Source of the DNA: an uncultured Alistipes sp.
GTDB taxonomy: Bacteria > Bacteroidota > Bacteroidia > Bacteroidales > Rikenellaceae
DNA: 26,908 nt
Direction of reading: 5' to 3'
NCBI GenBank assembly: GCA_900544265.1
Contig: UQUQ01000032.1
Coordinates: 1 to 26,908, forward strand
The notes beneath the pieces were generated by a model, which saw only the letters and a program-made list of their open reading frames with translations, did not search any database and was not told the origin of the DNA. Every line of letters begins with the position of its first letter. Positions within the stretch are counted from its first letter, which is position 1. Shown here piece after piece: positions 15,863 to 23,865 of the stretch. The translations under genes were made by a program, and so were the position numbers.

Positions 15863-17398
15863 ATGAGCAACAAAAAAGTTCTTCTGATGATTCTCGACGG
15901 CTGGGGCATCGGCCACCACGACAAGGCCGACGTCATTTCGACGGTGCACCCCGCCTATATCTCGGCCATGACCGAGCAGTATCCCCACGCCCAGCTGCGC
16001 ACGGACGGCGAGAATGTCGGACTGCCCGACGGACAGATGGGCAACTCGGAGGTCGGACACCTCAACATCGGTGCCGGCCGCGTGGTCTACCAGGACCTCG
16101 TGAAGATCAACCGGGCCTGCCGTGACAACTCGATCCTGAAGAATCCCGAGGTGGTCAAGGCGTTCGAGTACGCCCGCGCCAACGGCGTCGGCGTCCACTT
16201 CATGGGCCTGACCTCGGACGGCGGCGTGCACTCGTCGCTCGAGCACCTCTTCAAACTGTGCGACATCGCCCGCGAATACGGCGTGGCCGACAAGACCTAC
16301 GTGCACTGCTTCATGGACGGCCGCGACACCGACCCGCACAGCGGCAAGGGCTTCATCGAGCAGCTCGAGCAGCACCTCGCACAGACGGGCGGCCGGATCG
16401 CCACGGTCATCGGCCGCTACTACGCCATGGACCGCGACAAGCGCTGGGAGCGGGTGAAGATCGCCTACGACGCCCTGGTCGAGGGCATCGGCGATCAGCG
16501 CGTGACGGACATGGCGGCCGCCGTGCAGCACTCCTATGACGAGGATGTGACCGACGAGTTCATCAAGCCGATCGTGCACGTCGACGGCAAGGGCGAGCCC
16601 GTGGGGCTGATCCGCCCGCACGATCTGGTGATCTTCTTCAACTACCGCAACGACCGCGCCCGCGAGCTGACGATCGTCCTCACGCAGGAGGAGATGCCCG
16701 CGGCCGGCATGCACACCATGCCGCTCTACTACTGCTGCATGACCCCCTACGACGCCAAGTTCACCGGGCTGCACATCCTCTTCGACAAGGCCGACGTGCC
16801 CGATACGATCGGCGAGTGGATCTCCAAGCAGGGGCTGAAGCAGCTGCGCATCGCCGAGACCGAGAAGTACGCCCACGTGACCTTCTTCCTCAACGGCGGC
16901 CGCGAGGAGAAGTTCGAGGGCGAGGAGCGCATCCTGGTCGCTTCGCCGAAGGTGGCCACCTACGACCTGCAGCCCGAGATGTCGGCTCCCGAGGTGGCCG
17001 ACAAGCTGGTTGCCGCGCTGGGCGAGCGGAAGTTCGACTTCATCTGCCTGAACTTCGCCAACGGCGACATGGTGGGACACACGGGTGTCTACGACGCCAT
17101 CGTCAAGGCCGTGAAGGCAGTCGACGCCTGTGTCGCGAAGGTGGTTGAGGCGGCCAAGGCCAACGGCTACGAGGTGGTGATGATCGCCGACCACGGCAAT
17201 GCCGACAACGCCATCAATCCCGACGGTACGCCCAATACGGCGCACTCGCTCAATCCGGTGCCCATCGTTGTGGTTTCGGACCGCGTGAAGGCCGTGCACA
17301 ACGGCATTTTGGCCGACGTGGCTCCCACGGTGCTGAAGCTCATGGGGCTGCCGCAGCCCGAGGAGATGACCGGCAAGGCACTCGTCGAGATGAAGTAA
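15863..17398 (+). CDS. gpmI: 2,3-bisphosphoglycerate-independent phosphoglycerate mutase
   Basis: This 511-residue cytoplasmic enzyme interconverts 3- and 2-phosphoglycerate in glycolysis and gluconeogenesis. It belongs to the alkaline-phosphatase superfamily and uses two metal ions. The N-terminal ILDGWGIG gives metal ligand D12. S62 in [10 protein letters not shown] is the phosphoserine nucleophile at the canonical position. [14 protein letters not shown], the [14 protein letters not shown] segment, [11 protein letters not shown] and the C-terminal ADHGNADN (metal site) are all present. The length is standard. It lies 64 bases downstream of alaS with no good promoter seen in the gap, so read-through from alaS is likely. 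A strong terminator follows. Confidence 0.97.
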   Translation: MSNKKVLLMILDGWGIGHHDKADVISTVHPAYISAMTEQYPHAQLRTDGENVGLPDGQMGNSEVGHLNIGAGRVVYQDLVKINRACRDNSILKNPEVVKAFEYARANGVGVHFMGLTSDGGVHSSLEHLFKLCDIAREYGVADKTYVHCFMDGRDTDPHSGKGFIEQLEQHLAQTGGRIATVIGRYYAMDRDKRWERVKIAYDALVEGIGDQRVTDMAAAVQHSYDEDVTDEFIKPIVHVDGKGEPVGLIRPHDLVIFFNYRNDRARELTIVLTQEEMPAAGMHTMPLYYCCMTPYDAKFTGLHILFDKADVPDTIGEWISKQGLKQLRIAETEKYAHVTFFLNGGREEKFEGEERILVASPKVATYDLQPEMSAPEVADKLVAALGERKFDFICLNFANGDMVGHTGVYDAIVKAVKAVDACVAKVVEAAKANGYEVVMIADHGNADNAINPDGTPNTAHSLNPVPIVVVSDRVKAVHNGILADVAPTVLKLMGLPQPEEMTGKALVEMK

Positions 17399-17437
17399 CC
17401 GACCCGAAGCGGGGGCCTGGCTCCCCGCCGAAGACCG

Positions 17438-17471
17438 AATCCCGGGAAATGTCCGTTTCCCGGGATTTTTT
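17438..17471 (+). terminator. Rho-independent terminator after gpmI
   Basis: AATCCCGGGAAA (17438-17449) and TTTCCCGGGATT (17456-17467) form a 12-bp perfect stem with a 6-base loop, followed by further Ts. A smaller GC stem (GCGGGG / CCCCGC, 17409-17428) precedes it. The T-run runs directly into the promoter of the next gene. Confidence 0.88.
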
Positions 17472-17473
17472 CG

Positions 17474-17481
17474 TATATTTG
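17474..17481 (+). promoter_or_regulatory. -7 element for the YczE/YitT-like gene
   Basis: TATATTTG is an exact match to TAnnTTTG and starts 3 bases after the terminator T-run. Any -33 site would have to lie inside the terminator hairpin, and no TTG is seen there. Transcription would start only about 10-20 bases before the ATG. Confidence 0.6.
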
Positions 17482-17503
17482 CGGGTTCTTTTAAGTGATG
17501 TTT

Positions 17504-18181
17504 ATGAGAAAACTGGCTGTTAACTATCTGATTTTCATTATCGGACTCTATTTTCTCGCGGCGGGCATCGTGCTCATCCTCCGCTCGTCGTTCGGGACTA
17601 CCCCCATTTCGAGTGTGAATTACGTGTTGAGCCTCCATACGCCGTTGACGCTGGGCGCCTGGACCTTTCTGGTGAACCTGCTGCTCATTGCCGGGCAGTT
17701 CTGGTTCGTGCGCGACCGCATGACGCGCCGCCGCACGGTCGAGATTCTCCTGCAGCTGCCCTTCTCGTTCCTTTTCGGCTTCTTCATCGACCTCAACATG
17801 GCGCTGACGGGCGGTTTGCAGCCCCAAAGCTACTTCATGGCGATCGTCTTCCTGCTGTGCGGATGCCTGATCCAGTCGGTCGGCGTCGTGCTGGAGATCA
17901 AGCCCCGGGTGGCGATGATGAGTGCCGAGGGCTTCGTCAACTTCGGGTCGCAGCGCTACGGCAAGGATTTCGGACGCTTCAAGGTCGCCTTCGACGTCTC
18001 GCTCGTCACGATCGCGGCCGTGCTGTCGCTCGTGCTGGCCCAGCAGGTGGAGGGCGTGCGGGAAGGCACGGTCGTTGCGGCACTCGTCACGGGCTACATC
18101 GTCAATTTCCTGAATCGCCGGGTGATTACCCGGGCCATGCTCCGGCGTGTGCTTCCCCGTCGCGCCGAGGCTGCCCGATAG
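17504..18181 (+). CDS. YczE/YitT-like multi-pass membrane protein (DUF6198-like)
   Basis: This 225-residue integral membrane protein has about five or six hydrophobic segments (roughly residues 7-27, 48-68, 82-103, 108-132, 165-183 and 190-208). The first loop contains the small-residue motif SSFGTTPISS, seen in the YczE/YitT-like family found widely in Bacteroidota and Firmicutes. Biochemical function is unknown; no transport substrate can be read from the sequence. A GTG, an ATG and a second ATG are clustered at 17495-17504; I chose MRKLAVNY at 17504, with 17498 equally possible. It has its own promoter and sits between two terminators, so it is probably a single-gene unit. Confidence 0.72.
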   Translation: MRKLAVNYLIFIIGLYFLAAGIVLILRSSFGTTPISSVNYVLSLHTPLTLGAWTFLVNLLLIAGQFWFVRDRMTRRRTVEILLQLPFSFLFGFFIDLNMALTGGLQPQSYFMAIVFLLCGCLIQSVGVVLEIKPRVAMMSAEGFVNFGSQRYGKDFGRFKVAFDVSLVTIAAVLSLVLAQQVEGVREGTVVAALVTGYIVNFLNRRVITRAMLRRVLPRRAEAAR

Positions 18182-18200
18182 GGTCTTCCGGCCGATATGC

Positions 18201-18234
18201 AAAAAAAGGTTCCCGTACTTGGGAACCTTTTTTT
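18201..18234. terminator. Bidirectional Rho-independent terminator
   Basis: AAAAAAAGGTTCCC (18201-18214) and GGGAACCTTTTTTT (18221-18234) form a perfect 14-bp inverted repeat with a 6-base loop. It separates the convergent YczE/YitT-like gene and prolyl-tRNA editing gene and works for either strand. Confidence 0.93.
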
Positions 18235-18254
18235 CGTTGTCGTGTGACCGGAGG

Positions 18255-18935
18255 TCAGTAGAGCTCGATCAGTTCGTAGCCGTTGCCCACGGCCGAGAGG
18301 TAGCGCAGGAACTCCTCGCGCGGAATGACCACCGTGGCGCGGTTGTCGTTGGGATGAAACGACAGGGCAGGCCACGCGAGCAGCTGCCGGTCGAGGAAGA
18401 GGTGCACGTGGTGCGTCGGGTCGTTGATGAGTCCGAAGGGTGAGACCGACCCGGGCTGCAGCCCGAGCCAGCGGGCCATGCGCTGCTCCGAGGCGAACGA
18501 CAGCTTGCCCTGCCGCAGGCGGTGCTCCAGGTCGTGGATCGCCAGCGACTGCTCGCAGTCGAACGAGACGAGGTAGTGGCGGTCGCCCTTGTGGTTGCGG
18601 AAAAAGAGGTTCTTGCAGTGCTTCGAACCGTCGTTGTGCCAGTAGCGGCGGGCGATCTCGATGGTCGGCGCCTCGGGGTGCTCGTACCACGTGTAGCGGA
18701 TGCCGTGCGCGTCGAGGAAGTCGAAGACCCGCTGCCGGCGCTCGTCGGGCGTCGGCAATGCGGCTGCCGTCGGAGCCGTCGACGGGGCCGGAACAGCCTG
18801 CTGAACCGTCGATGGGGCCGGGACGGTGCTCCGGCCCGGAACCGGACCCGCGGCGGTCGCGGGAGAAGCCGTTGGGGTTGGGGCGGCCGCCCCGGCTGTC
18901 GGATCGGGGGCGGGGCGTGTCTCTTGCTTTTCCAT
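18255..18935 (-). CDS. Prolyl-tRNA editing protein (ProXp-ala/YbaK type) with long N-terminal extension
   Basis: This is a 226-residue free-standing editing enzyme that would hydrolyse mischarged Ala-tRNA-Pro. Residues about 64-226 match the ProXp-ala family: the EHPEAPTIEIA segment, K108 in the catalytic stretch KHCKNLFFRN, SFASEQRMARWLG, PGSVSPFGLIND and FHPNDNRATV. Residues 1 to about 63 are an added Ala/Pro/Thr-rich tail in which VPAPST occurs twice (38-43, 48-53), encoded by a degenerate repeat. Usual family members are about 160-170 residues and lack it. The only upstream ATG is at 18935, 6 bases past the dehydrogenase stop; a TTG at 18758 would remove the tail. The extension could be a disordered linker or non-translated sequence, and proteomics would settle this. 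Confidence 0.85.
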   Translation of the reverse strand: MEKQETRPAPDPTAGAAAPTPTASPATAAGPVPGRSTVPAPSTVQQAVPAPSTAPTAAALPTPDERRQRVFDFLDAHGIRYTWYEHPEAPTIEIARRYWHNDGSKHCKNLFFRNHKGDRHYLVSFDCEQSLAIHDLEHRLRQGKLSFASEQRMARWLGLQPGSVSPFGLINDPTHHVHLFLDRQLLAWPALSFHPNDNRATVVIPREEFLRYLSAVGNGYELIELY

Positions 18936-18941
18936 GGCCGG

Positions 18942-19880
18942 TCAGGCGTAAAACTCCCGGATGTTGCGTTCGATGCAGCCGATCAGCACGTCGACGGCCT
19001 CGAGCGGCGACCAGGCGTTGTGGGGCGAGAGCAGCAGCCGGTCGGGCTCGGCAAGGTGCAGCAGCGGACTGTCGGCCGCGGGCGGCTCGGCGCAGAAGAC
19101 GTCGAGGGCCGCACCGGCGATCTGGCCGCCGTCGAGTGCCGCGGCAAGGGCCGCCTCGTCGACGATGCCGCCGCGCGCCACGTTGATGAGTAGCGCCGTG
19201 GGCTTCATCTGCCGCAGCTCCGCCGTGCCGATCAGCCCGCGCGTGCGGTCGTTCAGCGGGCAGTGCACCGAGATGACGTCGGCCCAGGCGAGCAGCCCGG
19301 CGAGCGGCAGGGCGGGGTACTGCTCGGCGCGTGCGACGCCCGACGTGGAGGTGTAGCGCACTTCGCAGCCGAAGGCCGCGGCCAGGCGGGCCACCTCGTG
19401 GCCGATCGTCCCGAGCCCCACGATGCCCCAGTGCGAGCCGTGAAGCTGGTGGTTGGCGCCGTGGAAGTGGAACTGGCGTCCCGAGGCCGAGTAGGCGCCG
19501 CTCTTGACGAAGCGGTCGTACCAGACCGTCTGGCGCCGCAGGGCGATGGCGGCCCCGAGTGTCGTCTCGGCCACCGAGTGGGTCGAGTAGCCCGCGGCAT
19601 TGCGCACCTCGATGCCCCGTTCGCGCGCGGCCTCCAGGTCGATGTTGTTCATGCCCGTCGCCGCGACGCAGATCAGCCGCAGGTGCGGCAGCGCCTCCAT
19701 CCGGGCGCGGTCGATCACCACCTTGTTCGTGATGACGACCTCGGCCCCGCGGCAGCGGTCGGCGACCTCGGCGGGTGCGGTCTGTTCGTAGCCCGTGTAG
19801 TCGCCCAGCGCGCGCAGACGGCCGGTGTCCGCGCCGCTCAAGGTGTATTCGTCCAGAAAGACAATCTTCGGTTTTTCCAT
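18942..19880 (-). CDS. D-2-hydroxyacid dehydrogenase
   Basis: This is a 312-residue NAD-dependent oxidoreductase that reduces a 2-oxoacid such as hydroxypyruvate or glyoxylate, or runs the reverse. It has the bipartite fold, with catalytic residues R236 (NVARGG), E265 (AEPP) and H287 (SPHNAW). The Rossmann motif VGLGTIG is at about 154-160. AATGMNNIDLEAARERGI and NAAGYSTHSVAE are family hallmarks. The sequence is closest in look to glycerate/hydroxypyruvate dehydrogenases, but the substrate is not certain. I chose the ATG at 19880 (MEKPKIVFLDEY). Another ATG at 19910 overlaps the TcdA-like stop as ATGA and would add ten residues. The prolyl-tRNA editing gene follows after 6 bases. Confidence 0.88.
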   Translation of the reverse strand: MEKPKIVFLDEYTLSGADTGRLRALGDYTGYEQTAPAEVADRCRGAEVVITNKVVIDRARMEALPHLRLICVAATGMNNIDLEAARERGIEVRNAAGYSTHSVAETTLGAAIALRRQTVWYDRFVKSGAYSASGRQFHFHGANHQLHGSHWGIVGLGTIGHEVARLAAAFGCEVRYTSTSGVARAEQYPALPLAGLLAWADVISVHCPLNDRTRGLIGTAELRQMKPTALLINVARGGIVDEAALAAALDGGQIAGAALDVFCAEPPAADSPLLHLAEPDRLLLSPHNAWSPLEAVDVLIGCIERNIREFYA

Positions 19881-19906
19881 ATCGTGTCGTTCTTTTGAGA
19901 GTCCGT

Positions 19907-20632
19907 TCATTCCAGTTCGCCGATCAGGTCGCGGATCACGACCGATGCGCAGCCGATGCCGAACGTCGCCGGAAGGTAGGAGATCGTGCCGACGTTCGAC
20001 TTCTTGTTCTGCTCCTCGCAGAGGATCATCGCCCCCTCGCGGATCGGCTCGGGCGAGAAGACCGCGCGGAAACCCCGGCGGATGCCGATCTTGTGGAGCC
20101 GCTTGCGGAGCATGTGCGCCAGCGGGCAGTGGTGCGTCTTCGAGATGTCGGTGATCTCCATCCGCGTCGGGTCGGTCTTGGCCCCGGCGCCCATCGAGCT
20201 GACCAGCGGAATGCCCCGCTCGAGGGCCGCGGCGATCAGAGCCAGCTTGGGCGAGAGGGTGTCGATGGCGTCGACGACGTAGTCGTAGTGTGCCGCGTCG
20301 AGCAGCGCGTAGGTCTCCTCGTCGCGGATGTAGCGGTTGACGACCGTAAGGTGCAGCGCCGGGTTGATGTCGCGCAGCCGCTCGGCCAGCACGTCGGCCT
20401 TCTGCCGCCCGACGGTCGAGTGCAGCGCCACGAGCTGGCGGTTGATGTTCGACGGCGCCACGGCGTCGGCGTCCGCGACGGTCATCGTTCCCACGCCCGC
20501 GCGGGCGATCATCTCCGCGGCGTAGGCTCCCACGCCGCCCAGTCCCACGACCAGCACGTGCGCCTGCCGCAGGCGGTCGAGCTTCTCACGGCCGAGCAGC
20601 AGCTCGGTGCGTTCCAGCCAGTTGTCGTTCAT
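19907..20632 (-). CDS. tcdA: tRNA threonylcarbamoyladenosine dehydratase (TcdA/CsdL-like)
   Basis: This is a 241-residue E1/ThiF-fold adenylating enzyme. The nucleotide loop is VVGLGGVGAYAAE (about 28-40), followed by the acidic strand end (VADAD) and SNINRQL (R65), all typical of the ThiF/MoeB fold. The pattern RTELLLGREKLDRL at the N-terminus and the HHCPLAHMLRKRLHKIG region are characteristic of the YgdL/TcdA branch. That enzyme cyclises t6A37 of tRNA to ct6A using ATP, which helps decode ANN codons. The start overlaps the TatD stop by 4 bases (ATGA). Other ThiF-like activators are possible, but no ThiS/MoaD-like partner gene is nearby. Confidence 0.88.
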   Translation of the reverse strand: MNDNWLERTELLLGREKLDRLRQAHVLVVGLGGVGAYAAEMIARAGVGTMTVADADAVAPSNINRQLVALHSTVGRQKADVLAERLRDINPALHLTVVNRYIRDEETYALLDAAHYDYVVDAIDTLSPKLALIAAALERGIPLVSSMGAGAKTDPTRMEITDISKTHHCPLAHMLRKRLHKIGIRRGFRAVFSPEPIREGAMILCEEQNKKSNVGTISYLPATFGIGCASVVIRDLIGELE

Positions 20633-21210
20633 TTGCCAAATATCCGTTCGTAGTTCTCCAGCGTGGCCCGTTGCAGCTCCCCGACCGTCGTGCCTCGCAC
20701 GGCCGCCGCACGGGCGTAAATCTCGGCGATGGACAGCTCGCTCTCGTCGGTCTCGAGGAAGAGCCGGTCGAGGGGCACCGCCCGCAGCGCGGCACACGCA
20801 CGCCGCGAGGCGAGGCTCCGCTCGCCGAACGAGAGGTAGTAGCCCCGTGCGAAGGCGCGGCGCGCCTGCTCGGGCGAGCCGATGAAGCCGTGGAAGATGA
20901 CTGCGCGCGGTTCGCAGCGCGCCACCTCGTCCATCAGCTCCTCGAACGTCCGCACGCAGTGCAGCACGACGGGCAGCCCCCGCCGGCGGGCCAGCGCCAG
21001 CTGCTCGCGCAGCCGCGTCAACTGGATCTCGTGGTCGGGACCGCGCAGGGCGTCGAGGCCCGTTTCGCCCACGGCCTGTGCGGTCTCCAGCTGCGGGAGA
21101 ATCGACGCAACGCTTTCGCGGTCAGCGTACCACGGGTGTACGCCGGCCGTGCGGAGTTCGATGCCGCAACCCGTCGGACGGTGCGTGTGTATGTTGACGT
21201 AGGAGTCCAT
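20629..21210 (-). CDS. TatD-family metal-dependent hydrolase/DNase
   Basis: This 193-residue TIM-barrel amidohydrolase relative has metal ligands HTH (H8, H10), E49 in GETGLD, H84 in LHCV, H107 in FHGF and D155 in LETDES. The complete ligand set suggests an active 3'-5' exonuclease or phosphodiesterase of TatD type. It is shorter than standard TatD (about 260 residues) because the loops between barrel strands are trimmed, a pattern seen in short Bacteroidota members. It is the first gene of a four-gene coupled operon. A perfect -7 element lies only 9 bases before the ATG, so the mRNA is nearly leaderless. Confidence 0.85.
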   Translation of the reverse strand: MDSYVNIHTHRPTGCGIELRTAGVHPWYADRESVASILPQLETAQAVGETGLDALRGPDHEIQLTRLREQLALARRRGLPVVLHCVRTFEELMDEVARCEPRAVIFHGFIGSPEQARRAFARGYYLSFGERSLASRRACAALRAVPLDRLFLETDESELSIAEIYARAAAVRGTTVGELQRATLENYERIFGK

Positions 21211-21218
21211 TGCAGCGG

Positions 21219-21226
21219 CAAATTTA
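21219..21226 (-). promoter_or_regulatory. -7 element for the tatD-tcdA operon
   Basis: TAAATTTG (complement of 21219-21226) fits the Bacteroidota -7 consensus exactly. About 20 bases upstream is TTTC, one base off the usual -33 TTTG. Transcription would begin within a few bases of the TatD start codon at 21210. Confidence 0.65.
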
Positions 21227-21288
21227 GGAATTTTAAGGATATTTAGGAAATAATGGGTGCCGGATGGGGTTTTTCGGAAAAAATTTCG

Positions 21289-21296
21289 TACTTTCG
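21289..21296 (+). promoter_or_regulatory. Candidate -7 element for the nqr operon
   Basis: TACTTTCG differs from TAnnTTTG at one base and is followed by CAC, as is common after this element. It would place the transcript start about 65-70 bases before the nqrA ATG. A -33 TTG at normal spacing is not evident. Confidence 0.5.
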
Positions 21297-21308
21297 CACG
21301 CGATTAAA

Positions 21309-21326
21309 CTGTTAGCTCGCTAACAG
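21309..21326 (+). promoter_or_regulatory. Hairpin in the nqrA 5' leader
   Basis: CTGTTAG (21309-21315) and CTAACAG (21320-21326) form a perfect 7-bp stem with loop CTCG. It lies within the predicted leader, 43 bases before the nqrA ATG. It may be a 5'-end mRNA stabiliser or an operator-like palindrome for a dimeric regulator. No T-run follows, so it is not a terminator. Confidence 0.5.
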
Positions 21327-21369
21327 CAGGACGGAAACTCCAAACATAACACATCAAATATCTTTAACC

Positions 21370-22725
21370 ATGTCGAAAATCATTACACTACGCAAGGGTC
21401 TCGACATCAATCTGCTGGGTAAGGCTCAGGAGTCGTTGAGCGACGCGCCGACGGCTGCCGAGTACGCCCTCTCACCCCTCGATTTCGAGGGCGTGACTCC
21501 CAAGTTGCTGGTTAAGGTGGGTGATGAGGTGAAGGCCGGTACGCCGTTGTTCTTCAACAAGTACAACGAGCGCATTCTCTTCACGTCGCCCGTCAGCGGC
21601 AAGGTGGCGGCCGTAAACCGCGGCGAGAAACGCAGGATTCTCACCGTGACGGTCACGCCCGACGCCGTGCAGCGCTACGAGGAGTTCGCGAAGCCCGATC
21701 TTCAGAAGGCGACGCGCGAGCAGATCGTCGAGCTGTTGCTGCATGCGGGTCTCTGGCCGATGATTATTCAGCGCCCCTACGGCATCATCGCCTCGCCCGA
21801 CGACACGCCGAAGGCGATCTTCATCTCGGCGTTCGACTCCGCGCCGCTGGCCCCGGACTACAACTTCGTGCTGAAGGCCGAGCAGAAGAACCTGCAGGCG
21901 GGTATCGACCTGCTGCGCCGGCTCACGCCGGGCAAGGTGCACCTCTCGGTGCGCGCCGGAGCCGAAGGCGCCATGACCGCGCTGAAGGGCGTCGAGACGC
22001 ATGCCTTCGCGGGCAAGCACCCCGTGGGCAACGTCGGCGTGCAGATCCACCACATCGACCCCGTGAACAAGGGCGACATCGTCTGGACGGTGAACATCCA
22101 GGATGTGGCCATCATCGGCCGCCTGGTCAATGAGGGTCATGTCGACATGACACGCATCATCGCCGTGACGGGCTCCGAAGTGGAGAAGCCGCACTACGTG
22201 CGCGTCATCTCGGGCGCCCGCGTGGACTCGATCCTCAAGGACAACCTCAAGCCGCAGAAGGAGAACGGGCACGTGCGCATCATCTCGGGCAACGTCCTCA
22301 CGGGCGTGAAGACCGACCCCGAAGGCTTCCTTGCCTTCTACGCCAACCAGATCACGGTGATCCCCGAGGGCGACCGCTACGAGCTGCTGGGCTGGGCGAT
22401 GCCCCGTCTGAACAAGTTCTCCGTCTCGCACGCCTACTTCTCGTGGCTCTGCCCGCGCAAGGCATACAACCTCGACACGAACATGAACGGCGGCGAGCGT
22501 CCGTTCGTCGTGACGGGTCTCTACGAGCGTTACCTGCCCATGGACATCTACCCGATGTACCTGCTCAAGGCCTGCCTGGCGGGCGACATCGAGAAGATGG
22601 AGAATCTCGGCATCTACGAGGTCGTCGAGGAGGACTTCGCCCTGTGCGAGTTCGTCGATCCCTCGAAGATCGAGATCCAGCAGATCATCCGCGACGGTAT
22701 TAACTTAATGATTAAGGAGGCATAA
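21370..22725 (+). CDS. nqrA: Na+-translocating NADH:quinone reductase subunit A
   Basis: This 451-residue cytoplasmic-side subunit of Na+-NQR has no membrane helix. The N-terminus SKIITLRKGLDINLLGKAQE and the following biotinyl/lipoyl-like barrel segment (KLLVKVGDEVKAGTPLFFNK ... FTSPVSGKVAAVNRGEKR) are the family signature. PVGNVGVQIHHIDPVNKGD and YFSWLCPRK further along also fit NqrA. NqrA contacts NqrB near the ubiquinone/menaquinone site. It is the first gene of the nqrABCDEF operon, with a leader carrying a hairpin. nqrB starts 2 bases after its stop. Confidence 0.96.
   Translation: MSKIITLRKGLDINLLGKAQESLSDAPTAAEYALSPLDFEGVTPKLLVKVGDEVKAGTPLFFNKYNERILFTSPVSGKVAAVNRGEKRRILTVTVTPDAVQRYEEFAKPDLQKATREQIVELLLHAGLWPMIIQRPYGIIASPDDTPKAIFISAFDSAPLAPDYNFVLKAEQKNLQAGIDLLRRLTPGKVHLSVRAGAEGAMTALKGVETHAFAGKHPVGNVGVQIHHIDPVNKGDIVWTVNIQDVAIIGRLVNEGHVDMTRIIAVTGSEVEKPHYVRVISGARVDSILKDNLKPQKENGHVRIISGNVLTGVKTDPEGFLAFYANQITVIPEGDRYELLGWAMPRLNKFSVSHAYFSWLCPRKAYNLDTNMNGGERPFVVTGLYERYLPMDIYPMYLLKACLAGDIEKMENLGIYEVVEEDFALCEFVDPSKIEIQQIIRDGINLMIKEA
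22714..22720 (+). promoter_or_regulatory. Strong Shine-Dalgarno for nqrB
   Basis: AAGGAGG lies inside the last codons of nqrA, 7 bases ahead of the nqrB ATG. Most genes here have no such site, as is usual for Bacteroidota, so this start is unusual. nqrE has a weaker one (AGGAGA, 25382-25387) overlapping the nqrD stop. Confidence 0.7.
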
Positions 22726-22727
22726 CG

Positions 22728-23855
22728 ATGGGATTGAGAAAAATTATCGATAATCTGAAGCCCACCTTCTCCAAGGGCGGCAAACTGGGCTTCCTGGAGT
22801 CTACGTTCGACGCGTTCGAGACCTTCCTCTTCGTGCCGAACACGACCACCACGCGCGGTGCCCACATCCGCGACTGCAACGACATGAAGCGCACGATGAT
22901 CGTCGTCGTCCTGGCCCTCATGCCGGCCTTCCTCTTCGGCTGCTACAACACGGGCCATCTGGTGGGTCTCGAAGGTTTCCGCGCCTTCTTCTACGGTCTG
23001 GTGCGCGTGCTGCCGATGGTCTGCGTCTCGTACATCGTCGGTCTGGGCATCGAATTCTACTTCGCGCAGGTGCGCAAGCACGAGGTCAACGAGGGATTCC
23101 TCGTGACGGGTCTGCTCATCCCGATGATCTTCCCCGTCTCGACGCCGCTGTGGATGGTGGCCGTCTCGACGGCCTTCGCCGTGATCTTCGGCAAGGAGGT
23201 CTTCGGCGGTACGGGCATGAACGTCTTCAACCCGGCACTCGTGGCCCGCGCCTTCGCCTTCTTCGCCTTCACCCCCTTCATGTCGGGTGAGACCGTCTGG
23301 TACTCCAACTGGACGATGATGGGCGCACAGGTCGATGCCGCTTCGGGCGCCACGGCCCTCGAGCACCTCGCCACGACGGGCAACATGGACTACTCGCCGC
23401 TGGACGCCTTCCTGGGCTTCATGCCCGGATCGTTCGGTGAGACCTCGACGCTCGCGATCCTGATCGGCGGCGCTATCCTCCTCTTCACGGGCATCGCCTC
23501 GTGGCGCACGATGGTGTCGGTATTCGTCGGTGGTCTGGCCATGGGCTACCTCTTCCAGGGGCTGGGCGTGACGTCGTATCCCGCCTGGCAGCACCTGATC
23601 GTCGGCGGCTTCGCCTTCGGTGCGGTCTTCATGGCCACGGACCCCGTGACCTCGGCCCAGACCAACACGGGCAAGTACATCGTCGGCTTCCTGACGGGTG
23701 CGCTCGCCGTGCTCACGCGCGTGGTGAACCCCGCCTATCCCGAGGGCATGATGCTTTCGATCCTCTTCATGAACGCCCTGGCGCCGCTGGTGGACTACTA
23801 CGTGGTCGAGGCCAACATTTCGCGCCGCAAGAAACGTGTCAAACTCGCCAAATAA
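22728..23855 (+). CDS. nqrB: Na+-translocating NADH:quinone reductase subunit B
   Basis: This 375-residue polytopic membrane subunit carries riboflavin and one covalently bound FMN. The FMN attachment motif SGAT is at 206-209, with T209 as the expected phosphoester-linked residue. GGTGMNVFNPAL at about 160-171 is a strongly conserved Nqr/Rnf segment. Hydrophobic helices run through about 57-75, 85-112, 125-155, 230-260 and onward. NqrB is the main Na+ channel and quinone-site subunit. A strong Shine-Dalgarno precedes it. It ends 10 bases before nqrC. Confidence 0.96.
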   Translation: MGLRKIIDNLKPTFSKGGKLGFLESTFDAFETFLFVPNTTTTRGAHIRDCNDMKRTMIVVVLALMPAFLFGCYNTGHLVGLEGFRAFFYGLVRVLPMVCVSYIVGLGIEFYFAQVRKHEVNEGFLVTGLLIPMIFPVSTPLWMVAVSTAFAVIFGKEVFGGTGMNVFNPALVARAFAFFAFTPFMSGETVWYSNWTMMGAQVDAASGATALEHLATTGNMDYSPLDAFLGFMPGSFGETSTLAILIGGAILLFTGIASWRTMVSVFVGGLAMGYLFQGLGVTSYPAWQHLIVGGFAFGAVFMATDPVTSAQTNTGKYIVGFLTGALAVLTRVVNPAYPEGMMLSILFMNALAPLVDYYVVEANISRRKKRVKLAK

Positions 23856-23865
23856 GCAGACTGTC

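Noticed and set aside
15680..18202. An 840-codon open frame on the minus strand opposite gpmI and the YczE/YitT-like gene
   Set aside because: No domain pattern is visible. It crosses two unrelated plus-strand genes and a terminator, so it is an antisense artefact of GC-rich codon use.
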